Positions 14,101 to 26,165 of a stretch of DNA of 64,000 nucleotides are shown one piece after another. Positions within the stretch are counted from its first letter, which is position 1; each line of letters begins with the position of its first letter. The DNA is taken from assembly GCA_029582155.1 (NCBI GenBank), contig CM055909.1, forward strand, positions 22,341,347 through 22,405,346. The letters are read 5' to 3'. The translations under genes were made by a program, and so were the position numbers. The notes under the pieces are model-generated. The model had not been told where the DNA came from. It searched no databases and saw only the letters and a program-made list of their open reading frames with translations. Source of the stretch: Panopea generosa (lineage: Eukaryota; Mollusca; Bivalvia; Adapedonta; Hiatellidae).

Positions 14101-15483
14101 CTTAACAACTAATTCTTCTTTCGATCCTTTTCGTTTAATGATCGAAACTGTAAACGATTGTACGTTCGTATTTGTAGTCAGTTGAATAGATTTGATTGGT
14201 GTAGGGGTCATGAACCAGAATTTGAGTGTTATGATCTTTTCGTCCCTTTCGAATGGCTTACTGCGGGGGTTGGGTCTCAGATTTTCAACATCATCCGGAA
14301 TATCGTTGTTCTCTGTTCGGATATTCGTTGATGGCATAAACAGTGGGTTGTCCATACCTTCCATCATATTACATGTAGTGGTGGTTACACCTTTTAAAAA
14401 AAGAGCACGACTTTTAATTAAGAGATCGATACTTATATGCACTGTGTCGACATGTTGTGATACTAGTCATGGCCATTACAAAGAAAGATTTCGTGTTATT
14501 AAGTGATAACTGAAAAAGATATATTGTGGGCCATTATTTCAGACAATGTTGGTAATTTAGCATTGGACTCATACAAATAGTATTAATTCCTTTTCAGATG
14601 TCATTAATTGAAAGACAGACTGGAGGAGTAAATGTTTACCGGTTGTAGTTGATGGAACATACGACGTACTACTTGTACTTGGTACGTAAGCAGTACTGCT
14701 GCTGGTGCTTGGTACGTAAGAAGTACTGCTGCTGGTGCTTGGTACATATGTCGTACTACTACCGGTGCTTGGTGCATATTGTGTCGTAGTACTGGTCGGA
14801 ACATATACCGTACTACTACTTGTACTTGGTACATAAGCGGTACTGCTGCTGGTGCTTGGTGCGTAAGCAGTACTGCTGCTGGAGCTTGGCACATATGTCG
14901 TACTACTGCTGGTGCTTGGTGCATATTGTGTCGTAGTACTGGTCGGAGCATATACCGTACTACTACTTGTACTTGGTGCGTAAGCAGTACTGCTGCTAGT
15001 GCTTGGTACATATGCAGTACTACTGCTGGTGCTTGGTGCGTAAGCAGTACTGGTGCTGGTGCTTGGTACATATGACGTACTACTGCTCGTACTTGGTGCA
15101 TATTGTGTCGCAGTACTGGTTGGAACATATGCCGTACTACTACTTGTACTTGGAACGTAAGCAGTACTACTGCTGGTGCTTGGTGCGTAGGCAGTACTGC
15201 TGCTGGTGCTTGGTACATATGCCGTACTACTGCTCGTACTTGGTGCATATTGTGTCGTAGTACTGGTCGGAACATATGCCGTACTACTACTTGTACTTGG
15301 TACGTAAGCAGTCGATGTGCTTGATGTTCCATAGGGTGTTGTTTCCGTGAGAATTTCGAAACAAGCAATGATGGACACCTTTACTTTCATTGGTTGACTA
15401 TTATCGGATCTCTTAATTTCAATAATGATATCCACTGCCTCAGGTATACCCGGGAAGTTAACAGCTTCTTTGGGGTTTGCATC
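14101..15483 (-). CDS. Array unit 9 (Asn variant)
   Basis: Exon A 14640-15483, exon B 14101-14390. Asn form. The intron below exon B carries a G-to-C marker near 14014 that recurs at the same unit position near 19174, 20895 and 22616. Confidence 0.85.
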
Positions 15484-15821
15484 CTGAAATAAGTTTATCA
15501 ATAAATGTAAATGTTTCATGTGCACGTAAAATGTTAATTACATCCATGTATTATTTTTCATCAAAATTTATTAACCTTTATGTATTTAACACGTGTTATT
15601 GCAAGTATTTGTATAAAGCATGAAGCCGCGAAGATTCCACCTGAAAACATATTGCAATTTTCTAAATTAAATGCGATTTATTATAGTGACAAATAAACGG
15701 TCATGGCGATACGAGTACGCACACATATGTATTGCTACAATATCGGTTTCGACACATTGGACCAATTAGTTGACGATCAAAGTAATACCAATGTTAAAAT
15801 GTATCTCTATGTAATCCTTAC

Positions 15822-17204
15822 CTTAACAACTAATTCTTCTTTCGATCCTTTTCGTTTAATGATCGAAACTGTAAACGATTGTACGTTCGTATTTGTAGTC
15901 AGTTGAATAGATTTGATTGGTGTAGGGGTCATGAACCAGAATTTGAGTGTTATGATCTTTTCGTCCCTTTCGAATGGCTTACTGCGGGGGTTGGGTCTCA
16001 GATTTTCAACATCATCCGGAATATCGTTGTTCTCTGTTCGGATATTCGTTGATGGCATAAACAGTGGGTTGTCCATACCTTCCATCATATTACATGTAGT
16101 GGTGGTTACACCTTTTAAAAAAAGAGCACGACTTTTAATTAAGAGATCGATACTTATATGCACTGTGTCGACATGTTGTGATACTAGTCATGGCCATTAC
16201 AAAGAAAGATTTCGTGTTATTAAGTGATAACTGAAAAAGATATATTGTGGGCCATTATTTCAGACAATGTTGGTAATTTAGCATTGGACTCATACAAATA
16301 GTATTAATTCCTTTTCAGATGTCATTAATTGAAAGACAGACTGGAGGAGTAAATGTTTACCGGTTGTAGTTGATGGAACATACGACGTACTACTTGTACT
16401 TGGTACGTAAGCAGTACTGCTGCTGGTGCTTGGTACGTAAGAAGTACTGCTGCTGGTGCTTGGTACATATGTCGTACTACTACCGGTGCTTGGTGCATAT
16501 TGTGTCGTAGTACTGGTCGGAACATATACCGTACTACTACTTGTACTTGGTACATAAGCGGTACTGCTGCTGGTGCTTGGTGCGTAAGCAGTACTGCTGC
16601 TGGAGCTTGGCACATATGTCGTACTACTGCTGGTGCTTGGTGCATATTGTGTCGTAGTACTGGTCGGAGCATATACCGTACTACTACTTGTACTTGGTGC
16701 GTAAGCAGTACTGCTGCTAGTGCTTGGTACATATGCAGTACTACTGCTGGTGCTTGGTGCGTAAGCAGTACTGGTGCTGGTGCTTGGTACATATGACGTA
16801 CTACTGCTCGTACTTGGTGCATATTGTGTCGCAGTACTGGTTGGAACATATGCCGTACTACTACTTGTACTTGGAACGTAAGCAGTACTACTGCTGGTGC
16901 TTGGTGCGTAGGCAGTACTGCTGCTGGTGCTTGGTACATATGCCGTACTACTGCTCGTACTTGGTGCATATTGTGTCGTAGTACTGGTCGGAACATATGC
17001 CGTACTACTACTTGTACTTGGTACGTAAGCAGTCGATGTGCTTGATGTTCCATAGGGTGTTGTTTCCGTGAGAATTTCGAAACAAGCAATGATGGACACC
17101 TTTACTTTCATTGGTTGACTATTATCGGATCTCTTAATTTCAATAATGATATCCACTGCCTCAGGTATACCCGGGAAGTTAACAGCTTCTTTGGGGTTTG
17201 CATC
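15822..17204 (-). CDS. Array unit 10 (Asn variant)
   Basis: Exon A 16361-17204, exon B 15822-16111. Asn form. A single C inserted near 15735 lies in the intron below exon B and shifts the spacing of the array by one base without touching coding sequence. Confidence 0.85.
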
Positions 17205-17541
17205 CTGAAATAAGTTTATCAATAAATGTAAATGTTTCATGTGCACGTAAAATGTTAATTACATCCATGTATTATTTTTCATCAAAATTTATTAACCTTT
17301 ATGTATTTAACACGTGTTATTGCAAGTATTTGTATAAAGCATGAAGCCGCGAAGATTCCACCTGAAAACATATTGCAATTTTCTAAATTAAATGCGATTT
17401 ATTATAGTGACAAATAAACGGTCATGGCGATACGAGTACGCACACATATGTATTGTACAATATCGGTTTCGACACATTGGACCAATTAATTGACGATCAA
17501 AGTAATACCAATGTTAAAATGTATCTCTATGTAATCCTTAC

Positions 17542-18925
17542 CTTAACAACTAATTCTTCTTTCGATCCTTTTCGTTTAATGATCGAAACTGTAAACGATT
17601 GTACGTTCGTATTTGTAGTCAGTTGAATAGATTTGATTGGTGTAGGGGTCATGAACCAGAATTTGAGTGTTATGATCTTTTCGTCCCTTTCGAATGGCTT
17701 ACTGCGGGGGTTGGGTCTCAGATTTTCAACATCATCCGGAATATCGTTGTTCTCTGTTCGGATATTCCGTTGATGGCATAAACAGTGGGTTGTCCATACC
17801 TTCCATCATATTACATGTAGTGGTGGTTACACCTTTTAAAAAAAGAGCACGACTTTTAATTAAGAGATCGATACTTATATGCACTGTGTCGACATGTTGT
17901 GATACTAGTCATGGCCATTACAAAGAAAGATTTCGTGTTATTAAGTGATAACTGAAAAAGATATATTGTGGGCCATTATTTCAGACAATGTTGGTAATTT
18001 AGCATTGGACTCATACAAATAGTATTAATTCCTTTTCAGATGTCATTAATTGAAAGACAGACTGGAGGAGTAAATGTTTACCGGTTGTAGTTGATGGAAC
18101 ATACGACGTACTACTTGTACTTGGTACGTAAGCAGTACTGCTGCTGGTGCTTGGTACGTAAGAAGTACTGCTGCTGGTGCTTGGTACATATGTCGTACTA
18201 CTACCGGTGCTTGGTGCATATTGTGTCGTAGTACTGGTCGGAACATATACCGTACTACTACTTGTACTTGGTACATAAGCGGTACTGCTGCTGGTGCTTG
18301 GTGCGTAAGCAGTACTGCTGCTGGAGCTTGGCACATATGTCGTACTACTGCTGGTGCTTGGTGCATATTGTGTCGTAGTACTGGTCGGAGCATATACCGT
18401 ACTACTACTTGTACTTGGTGCGTAAGCAGTACTGCTGCTAGTGCTTGGTACATATGCAGTACTACTGCTGGTGCTTGGTGCGTAAGCAGTACTGGTGCTG
18501 GTGCTTGGTACATATGACGTACTACTGCTCGTACTTGGTGCATATTGTGTCGCAGTACTGGTTGGAACATATGCCGTACTACTACTTGTACTTGGAACGT
18601 AAGCAGTACTACTGCTGGTGCTTGGTGCGTAGGCAGTACTGCTGCTGGTGCTTGGTACATATGCCGTACTACTGCTCGTACTTGGTGCATATTGTGTCGT
18701 AGTACTGGTCGGAACATATGCCGTACTACTACTTGTACTTGGTACGTAAGCAGTCGATGTGCTTGATGTTCCATAGGGTGTTGTTTCCGTGAGAATTTCG
18801 AAACAAGCAATGATGGACACCTTTACTTTCATTGGTTGACTATTATCGGATCTCTTAATTTCAATAATGATATCCACTGCCTCAGGTATACCCGGGAAGT
18901 TAACAGCTTCTTTGGGGTTTGCATC
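17542..18925 (-). CDS. Array unit 11: exon B frameshifted by a 1-bp insertion
   Basis: Exon A 18082-18925 is intact (Asn form). Exon B 17542-17832 is 291 bp instead of 290: an extra C sits in the GATATTCC run near 17767. Read in the normal frame, translation departs just after the MPST motif and meets a TGA about a dozen codons later. If real, this truncates the giant protein here or requires skipping of the unit; exon A plus exon B of one unit could be skipped together without breaking phase. A one-base assembly or polishing error in a repetitive array is an equally good explanation. Confidence 0.75.
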
Positions 18926-19262
18926 CTGAAATAAGTTTATCAATAAATGTAAATGTTTCATGTGCACGTAAAATGTTAATTACATCCATGTATTATTTTT
19001 CATCAAAATTTATTAACCTTTATGTATTTAACACGTGTTATTGCAAGTATTTGTATAAAGCATGAAGCCGCGAAGATTCCACCTGAAAACATATTGCAAT
19101 TTTCTAAATTAAATGCGATTTATTATAGTGACAAATAAACGGTCATGGCGATACGAGTACGCACACATATGTATTCTACAATATCGGTTTCGACACATTG
19201 GACCAATTAGTTGACGATCAAAGTAATACCAATGTTAAAATGTATCTCTATGTAATCCTTAC

Positions 19263-20645
19263 CTTAACAACTAATTCTTCTTTCGATCCTTTTCGTTTAA
19301 TGATCGAAACTGTAAACGATTGTACGTTCGTATTTGTAGTCAGTTGAATAGATTTGATTGGTGTAGGGGTCATGAACCAGAATTTGAGTGTTATGATCTT
19401 TTCGTCCCTTTCGAATGGCTTACTGCGGGGGTTGGGTCTCAGATTTTCAACATCATCCGGAATATCGTTGTTCTCTGTTCGGATATTCGTTGATGGCATA
19501 AACAGTGGGTTGTCCATACCTTCCATCATATTACATGTAGTGGTGGTTACACCTTTTAAAAAAAGAGCACGACTTTTAATTAAGAGATCGATACTTATAT
19601 GCACTGTGTCGACATGTTGTGATACTAGTCATGGCCATTACAAAGAAAGATTTCGTGTTATTAAGTGATAACTGAAAAAGATATATTGTGGGCCATTATT
19701 TCAGACAATGTTGGTAATTTAGCATTGGACTCATACAAATAGTATTAATTCCTTTTCAGATGTCATTAATTGAAAGACAGACTGGAGGAGTAAATGTTTA
19801 CCGGTTGTAGTTGATGGAACATACGACGTACTACTTGTACTTGGTACGTAAGCAGTACTGCTGCTGGTGCTTGGTACGTAAGAAGTACTGCTGCTGGTGC
19901 TTGGTACATATGTCGTACTACTACCGGTGCTTGGTGCATATTGGGTCGTAGTACTGGTCGGAACATATACCGTACTACTACTTGTACTTGGTACATAAGC
20001 GGTACTGCTGCTGGTGCTTGGTGCGTAAGCAGTACTGCTGCTGGAGCTTGGCACATATGTCGTACTACTGCTGGTGCTTGGTGCATATTGTGTCGTAGTA
20101 CTGGTCGGAGCATATACCGTACTACTACTTGTACTTGGTGCGTAAGCAGTACTGCTGCTAGTGCTTGGTACATATGCAGTACTACTGCTGGTGCTTGGTG
20201 CGTAAGCAGTACTGGTGCTGGTGCTTGGTACATATGACGTACTACTGCTCGTACTTGGTGCATATTGTGTCGCAGTACTGGTTGGAACATATGCCGTACT
20301 ACTACTTGTACTTGGAACGTAAGCAGTACTACTGCTGGTGCTTGGTGCGTAGGCAGTACTGCTGCTGGTGCTTGGTACATATGCCGTACTACTGCTCGTA
20401 CTTGGTGCATATTGTGTCGTAGTACTGGTCGGAACATATGCCGTACTACTACTTGTACTTGGTACGTAAGCAGTCGATGTGCTTGATGTTCCATAGGGTG
20501 TTGTTTCCGTGAGAATTTCGAAACAAGCAATGATGGACACCTTTACTTTCATTGGTTGACTATCATCGGATCTCTTAATTTCAATAATGATATCCACTGC
20601 CTCAGGTATACCCGGGAAGTTAACAGCTTCTTTGGGGTTTGCATC
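19263..20645 (-). CDS. Array unit 12
   Basis: Exon A 19802-20645, exon B 19263-19552. Asp form. A T-to-G change near 19944 is silent in the repeat frame (Thr ACA to ACC) although it would change residues in the overlapping frames. Confidence 0.85.
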
Positions 20646-20982
20646 CTGAAATAAGTTTATCAATAAATGTAAATGTTTCATGTGCACGTAAAATGTTAAT
20701 TACATCCATGTATTATTTTTCATCAAAATTTATTAACCTTTATGTATTTAACACGTGTTATTGCAAGTATTTGTATAAAGCATGAAGCCGCGAAGATTCC
20801 ACCTGAAAACATATTGCAATTTTCTAAATTAAATGCGATTTATTATAGTGACAAATAAACGGTCATGGCGATACGAGTACGCACACATATGTATTCTACA
20901 ATATCGGTTTCGACACATTGGACCAATTAGTTGACGATCAAAGTAATACCAATGTTAAAATGTATCTCTATGTAATCCTTAC

Positions 20983-22365
20983 CTTAACAACTAATTCTTC
21001 TTTCGATCCTTTTCGTTTAATGATCGAAACTGTAAACGATTGTACGTTCGTATTTGTAGTCAGTTGAATAGATTTGATTGGTGTAGGGGTCATGAACCAG
21101 AATTTGAGTGTTATGATCTTTTCGTCCCTTTCGAATGGCTTACTGCGGGGGTTGGGTCTCAGATTTTCAACATCATCCGGAATATCGTTGTTCTCTGTTC
21201 GGATATTCGTTGATGGCATAAACAGTGGGTTGTCCATACCTTCCATCATATTACATGTAGTGGTGGTTACACCTTTTAAAAAAAGAGCACGACTTTTAAT
21301 TAAGAGATCGATACTTATATGCACTGTGTCGACATGTTGTGATACTAGTCATGGCCATTACAAAGAAAGATTTCGTGTTATTAAGTGATAACTGAAAAAG
21401 ATATATTGTGGGCCATTATTTCAGACAATGTTGGTAATTTAGCATTGGACTCATACAAATAGTATTAATTCCTTTTCAGATGTCATTAATTGAAAGACAG
21501 ACTGGAGGAGTAAATGTTTACCGGTTGTAGTTGATGGAACATACGACGTACTACTTGTACTTGGTACGTAAGCAGTACTGCTGCTGGTGCTTGGTACGTA
21601 AGAAGTACTGCTGCTGGTGCTTGGTACATATGTCGTACTACTACCGGTGCTTGGTGCATATTGTGTCGTAGTACTGGTCGGAACATATACCGTACTACTA
21701 CTTGTACTTGGTACATAAGCGGTACTGCTGCTGGTGCTTGGTGCGTAAGCAGTACTGCTGCTGGAGCTTGGCACATATGTCGTACTACTGCTGGTGCTTG
21801 GTGCATATTGTGTCGTAGTACTGGTCGGAGCATATACCGTACTACTACTTGTACTTGGTGCGTAAGCAGTACTGCTGCTAGTGCTTGGTACATATGCAGT
21901 ACTACTGCTGGTGCTTGGTGCGTAAGCAGTACTGGTGCTGGTGCTTGGTACATATGACGTACTACTGCTCGTACTTGGTGCATATTGTGTCGCAGTACTG
22001 GTTGGAACATATGCCGTACTACTACTTGTACTTGGAACGTAAGCAGTACTACTGCTGGTGCTTGGTGCGTAGGCAGTACTGCTGCTGGTGCTTGGTACAT
22101 ATGCCGTACTACTGCTCGTACTTGGTGCATATTGTGTCGTAGTACTGGTCGGAACATATGCCGTACTACTACTTGTACTTGGTACGTAAGCAGTCGATGT
22201 GCTTGATGTTCCATAGGGTGTTGTTTCCGTGAGAATTTCGAAACAAGCAATGATGGACACCTTTACTTTCATTGGTTGACTATTATCGGATCTCTTAATT
22301 TCAATAATGATATCCACTGCCTCAGGTATACCCGGGAAGTTAACAGCTTCTTTGGGGTTTGCATC
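20983..22365 (-). CDS. Array unit 13 (Asn variant)
   Basis: Exon A 21522-22365, exon B 20983-21272. Asn form. This is the last unit with a complete exon A toward the upstream (high-coordinate) edge of the array. Confidence 0.85.
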
Positions 22366-22702
22366 CTGAAATAAGTTTATCAATAAATGTAAATGTTTCA
22401 TGTGCACGTAAAATGTTAATTACATCCATGTATTATTTTTCATCAAAATTTATTAACCTTTATGTATTTAACACGTGTTTTTGCAAGTATTTGTATAAAG
22501 CATGAAGCCGCGAAGATTCCACCTGAAAACATATTGCAATTTTCTAAATTAAATGCGATTTATTATAGTGACAAATAAACGGTCATGGCGATACGAGTAC
22601 GCACACATATGTATTCTACAATATCGGTTTCGACACATTGGACCAATTAGTTGACGATCAAAGTAATACCAATGTTAAAACGTATCTCTATGTAATCCTT
22701 AC

Positions 22703-22992
22703 CTTAACAACTAATTCTTCTTTCGATCCTTTTCGTTTAATGATCGAAACTGTAAACGATTGTACGTTCGTATTTGTAGTCAGTTGAATAGATTTGATTG
22801 GTGTAGGGGTCATGAACCAGAATTTGAGTGTTATGATCTTTTCGTCCCTTTCGAATGGCTTACTGCGGGGGTTGGGTCTCAGATTTTCAACATCATCCGG
22901 AATATTGTTGTTCTCTGTTCGGATATTCCTTGATGGCATAAAGAGTGGGTTGTCCATACCTTCCATCATATTACATGTAGTGGTGGTTACAC
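22703..22992 (-). CDS. Array unit 14: exon B only, most diverged copy
   Basis: Exon B keeps its acceptor (now TATTTTAAAAG) and donor and is open throughout. It has more changes than any other copy: Thr to Arg after MPS, Asp to Asn in the ENND motif, and several substitutions in the flanking intron. Its own exon A is missing: just above it the intron sequence (ending near 23200) jumps directly into Ser/Thr-repeat DNA without a donor site. The exon can still receive a phase-1 splice from the exon at about 25100 or from the linker exon at 29978-30028. Confidence 0.75.
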
Positions 22993-23199
22993 CTTTTAAA
23001 ATAAGAGCACGAATTTTAATTAAGATATCGATACTTATATGCACTGTGTCGACATGTTGTGATACTAGTCATGGCCATTACAAAGAAAGATTTCGTGTTA
23101 TTAAGTGATATCTGAAAAAAATATATTGTGGGCCATTATTTCAGACAATGTTGGTAATTTAGCATTGGACTCATACAAATAGTATTAATTCCTTTTCAG

Positions 23200-24985
23200 A
23201 TGGTGCTTGGTGTGTAGGCAGTACTGCTGCTGGTGCTTGGTACATATGCCGTACTACTGCTCGTACTTGGTGCATATTGTGTCGCATTACTGGTTGGAAC
23301 ATATGCCGTACTACTACTTGTACTTGGAACGTAAGCAGTACTACTGCTGGTGCTTGGTGCGTAGGCAGTACTGCTGCTGGTGCTTGGTACATATGCCGTA
23401 CTACTGCTCGTACTTGGTGCATATTGTGTCGTAGTACTGGTCGGAGCATATACCGTACTACTACTTGTACTTGGTGCGTAAGCAGTACTGCTGCTAGTGC
23501 TTGGTACATATGACGTACTACTGCTCGTACTTGGTGCATATTGTGTCGCAGTATTGGTTGGAACATATGCCGTGCTACTACTTGTACTTGGAACGTAAGC
23601 AGTACTACTGCTGGTGCTTGGTGCGTATGCAGTACTACTGCTGGTGCTTGGTACATATGCCATACTACTGCTCGTACTTGTTGCATATTGTGTTGTAGTA
23701 CTGGTTGGAACATATACCGTACTACTACTTGTACTTGGTACATAAGCGGTACTGCTGCTGGTGCTTGGTGCGTAAGCAGTACTGCTGCAGGAGCCTGGCA
23801 CATATGTCGTACTACTGCTGGTGCTTGGTGCATATTGTGTCGTACTACTGATGGTGCTTGGTGCATATTGTGTCGTAGTACTGGTCGGAGCATATACCGT
23901 ATTACTACTTGTACTTGGTGCGTAAGCAGTACTGCTGCTCGTGCCTGATACATATGGCGTTATATTGATCGTACTAGATACATTTGTCGTTCTACTGCTA
24001 GTACTTAGTAGGTTAACTATACTGCTTTTGGTCGTAGTAAGTACGACCTACTGCTGTTTGTGCTTGGTACATATGACGTACTTCTGCTCGTACTTTGCGC
24101 ATTTTGTGTCGTAGTACTGGTAAAATATAAGACGTACTACTACTTGTGTTTGGTACGTAAGAAGTACTGCTGGTGGTGTTTGATACTTAAGAAGTACTGT
24201 TGCTGGTGCTTGATCCGTAAGCAGCAGTACTGCTGCTGGTGCTTGATACTTATGAAGTACTGCTGTTGGTGCTTGGTACTAAAGTTGTACGACTGCTGCT
24301 GGTGCTTGATACGTCAGAAATACTGCTGCTGGTGCTTAATCCGTAAGCAGTACTGCTGCCGGTGCTTGAAACGAATGAAGTACTGCTAATGGTGCTTGGT
24401 ACGAAAGCTGTACGACTGCTGCTGGTGCTTGATACGTAAGAAGTACTGCTGCTGGTGTTTGATACGTAAGCAGTACTACTGCTGCTGGTGCTTGATACGT
24501 AAGAAGTACTGCTGGTGATGCTTGATACGTAAGCAGTACTGCTGCTGGTGCTTGATACGTAAGAATTACTGCTGTTGGTGCTTGGTACGTAAGCAGTAAT
24601 GTTGCTGCTTTTGCTTGATACGCAAGCAGTACTGCTGCTGGTGCTTTATACGTAAGCAGTACTGCGTAATAAGTACTGCTGCTGGTGCTTGATACATAAG
24701 CAGTACTGCTGCTGGTGTTTGGTACGTAAGCAGTACTGCTGCTCGCGATTGGTACATATTTCGTACAACTGCTGGTGCTTGGTGTATATTGTGTCATAGT
24801 ACTGCTTGTAGTTGGTGCGTAAGCAGGACTGCTGTTTGTGCTTGATACATATGTCGTATTACTACTTGTGGTTGGTGCATATTGTGCCATAGTATTGTTC
24901 GGAACATATACTGTATTTGTGCTTGTACTTGGTGCGTAAGAAATACTGCTGCTCTGCTTGGTGTATATCTTGTCGTAGAACTTGT
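23200..24985 (-). pseudogene. Degenerating Ser/Thr/Pro repeat tract at the upstream edge of the array
   Basis: This is 30-bp repeat DNA of the array type, progressively more diverged toward higher coordinates. From about 24000 down to 23200 the Ser/Thr/Tyr/Pro frame is open (with two TTQYAPST blocks and a PGSCSS interruption) and ends at a TGA near 23198, immediately at the junction with array-unit intron. From 24060 to 24985 the reading frame changes several times because of 1-2 bp indels (for example within the unit near 24950 and around 24665). No clear donor was found. I read it as a decayed or truncated exon A; it could also be an alternative terminal exon using the TGA. Confidence 0.6.
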
Positions 24986-25084
24986 CGGATATGTATAAGT
25001 CAATATTGGAAAAAATATATAATATAACTAATTCTTAGTCAGATTTCATTAATTGAAAAAAAGTATGGAGTTTAACTATTTACC

Positions 25085-25617
25085 CGGTGTAGTGGATGGC
25101 ACATACGACGTGGTGCTGATCGTACTTGGTGAAAATTGTGTCGCAGTACTACTGCTTGTGCTTGGTGCATATGCTGTACTGCTGCTTGTGCTTGGTACAT
25201 ATGCTGTACTAGTACTCGTGCTTGGTGCATATGCTGTACTGCTGCTCGTGCTTGGTACATATGCTGAACTGCTGCTCGTGCTTGATACATACGCTGTACT
25301 GCTGCTCGTGCTTGGTACGTATGCTGTACTGCTGCTCGTGCTTGGTACATACGCTGTACTGCTGCTCGTGCTTGGTGCATACTCTGTACTGCTGCTCGTG
25401 CTTGGTGCATACACTGTACTGCTGCTTGTGCTTGGTGCATATTCTGTACTGCTGCTCGTGTTTGGTACGTAAGCTGTACTGCTGCTTGTGCTTGGTGCAT
25501 AAGCTGTGTTGCTGCTCGTGCTTGGTACATATGCTGTGCTGCTGCGCGTGCTTGTTACAATGCTGAACTGCTGCTCGTGCTTGGAACATATGCTGTTCTG
25601 CTGCTTGTTCTTGGGAT
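25085..25617 (-). pseudogene. Ser/Thr/Pro decapeptide exon with an internal frameshift
   Basis: About 17 decapeptides (STSSSTAYVP type) end in PSTTPG at a phase-1 CCGG|GTAAAT donor, the same ending as array exon A. An acceptor-like TTTAG lies near 25621. From that acceptor the phase-1 frame starts correctly (PRTSSRTAYVPSTSSSS) but meets TAA after about 23 residues, because the unit near 25555 is 29 bp, one base short. Beyond it the Ser/Thr frame is open to the donor. Its DNA unit resembles the 34.8-36.8 kb tract more than the array. It is either a broken exon, or an intact exon spoiled by one sequencing error. Confidence 0.6.
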
Positions 25618-26049
25618 GCTAGCTAAATTAAATTGAATTGTTAGATTCTTCTGACATATAGCGATGTCTAACTATATAGACATGTGGCAGTTGATATGCA
25701 TTAGGAACTCCGATATAAATTACAAAATATTGACCGAAATGCCGTAAATGTACACACTATACTAGCACGGTCTTACTACGTACGGACTACATAGGGGTAC
25801 TGGAATGTGCTGACCAAGGTATTACTAATCCGTTTTATAGGCCATAAAGTGTATTCTATTACCTCAAACTACGGTGTCACAAGTAATTTTACAGTATAGT
25901 GACGAGCCTCTGTTCCATTGCTGAAACAAACACATAGCTTCAGAAAAACTTTACCGATTATATTTACGACAGACTAATACCAAAGTTTGGATGGCATTTT
26001 CTTTAATATCCCTTGAAACCGATGTCTGTTTATAATAATGGTGGTATCA

Positions 26050-26052
26050 ACA

Positions 26053-26100
<48 letters not shown>

Positions 26101-26165
26101 TATTTATTTATTGATTGAATGTTTAGGGTCATTTCTATGCCATCAAAGGCTTACAGACGATGGTA
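26050..26165 (-). repeat. (TTGA)n microsatellite joined to a SINE tail fragment
   Basis: A run of GATT repeats from about 26052 to 26116 continues into sequence matching, in reverse complement, the 3' end of the SINE family seen at 32779 and 39699 (the segment reading CTGTAAGCCTTTGATGGCAT before the ATCAATCAATC tail). Confidence 0.7.

Larger units (their letters stand above)
1..23190 (-). repeat. Tandem array of 1,720-bp two-exon coding units
   Basis: The same 1,720-bp sequence recurs head to tail from position 1 (mid-unit) to about 23190: thirteen complete units and one truncated unit at the high-coordinate edge. Identity is near total in exons and introns alike. Two units are 1,721 bp because of single-base insertions at about 15735 (intron) and 17767 (exon). 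Read on the minus strand each unit is: exon A (844 bp), intron (249 bp), exon B (290 bp), intron (337 bp). Exon A ends in phase 1 and exon B starts in phase 1; exon B ends in phase 0 and exon A starts in phase 0. The chain therefore stays in frame through any number of copies. The array begins before base 1: positions 1-3 are the first bases of another exon A. Confidence 0.97.

Noticed and set aside
1..23190. Thirteen independent paralogous genes in tandem rather than exons of one gene
   Set aside because: No unit has a start codon with signal peptide, promoter or polyadenylation context, and all exon borders carry matching splice phases. A single transcript is simpler, though only cDNA can settle it.
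25053..25566. Plus-strand hydrophobic and Cys-rich frames over the 25.1-25.6 kb repeat
   Set aside because: Antisense repeat shadows, as for the 35-kb tract.
880..25617. A CRISPR-like array, because of short regularly spaced repeats
   Set aside because: Units are contiguous 30-bp coding repeats without unique spacers, in a eukaryotic gene with introns. There are no cas genes.
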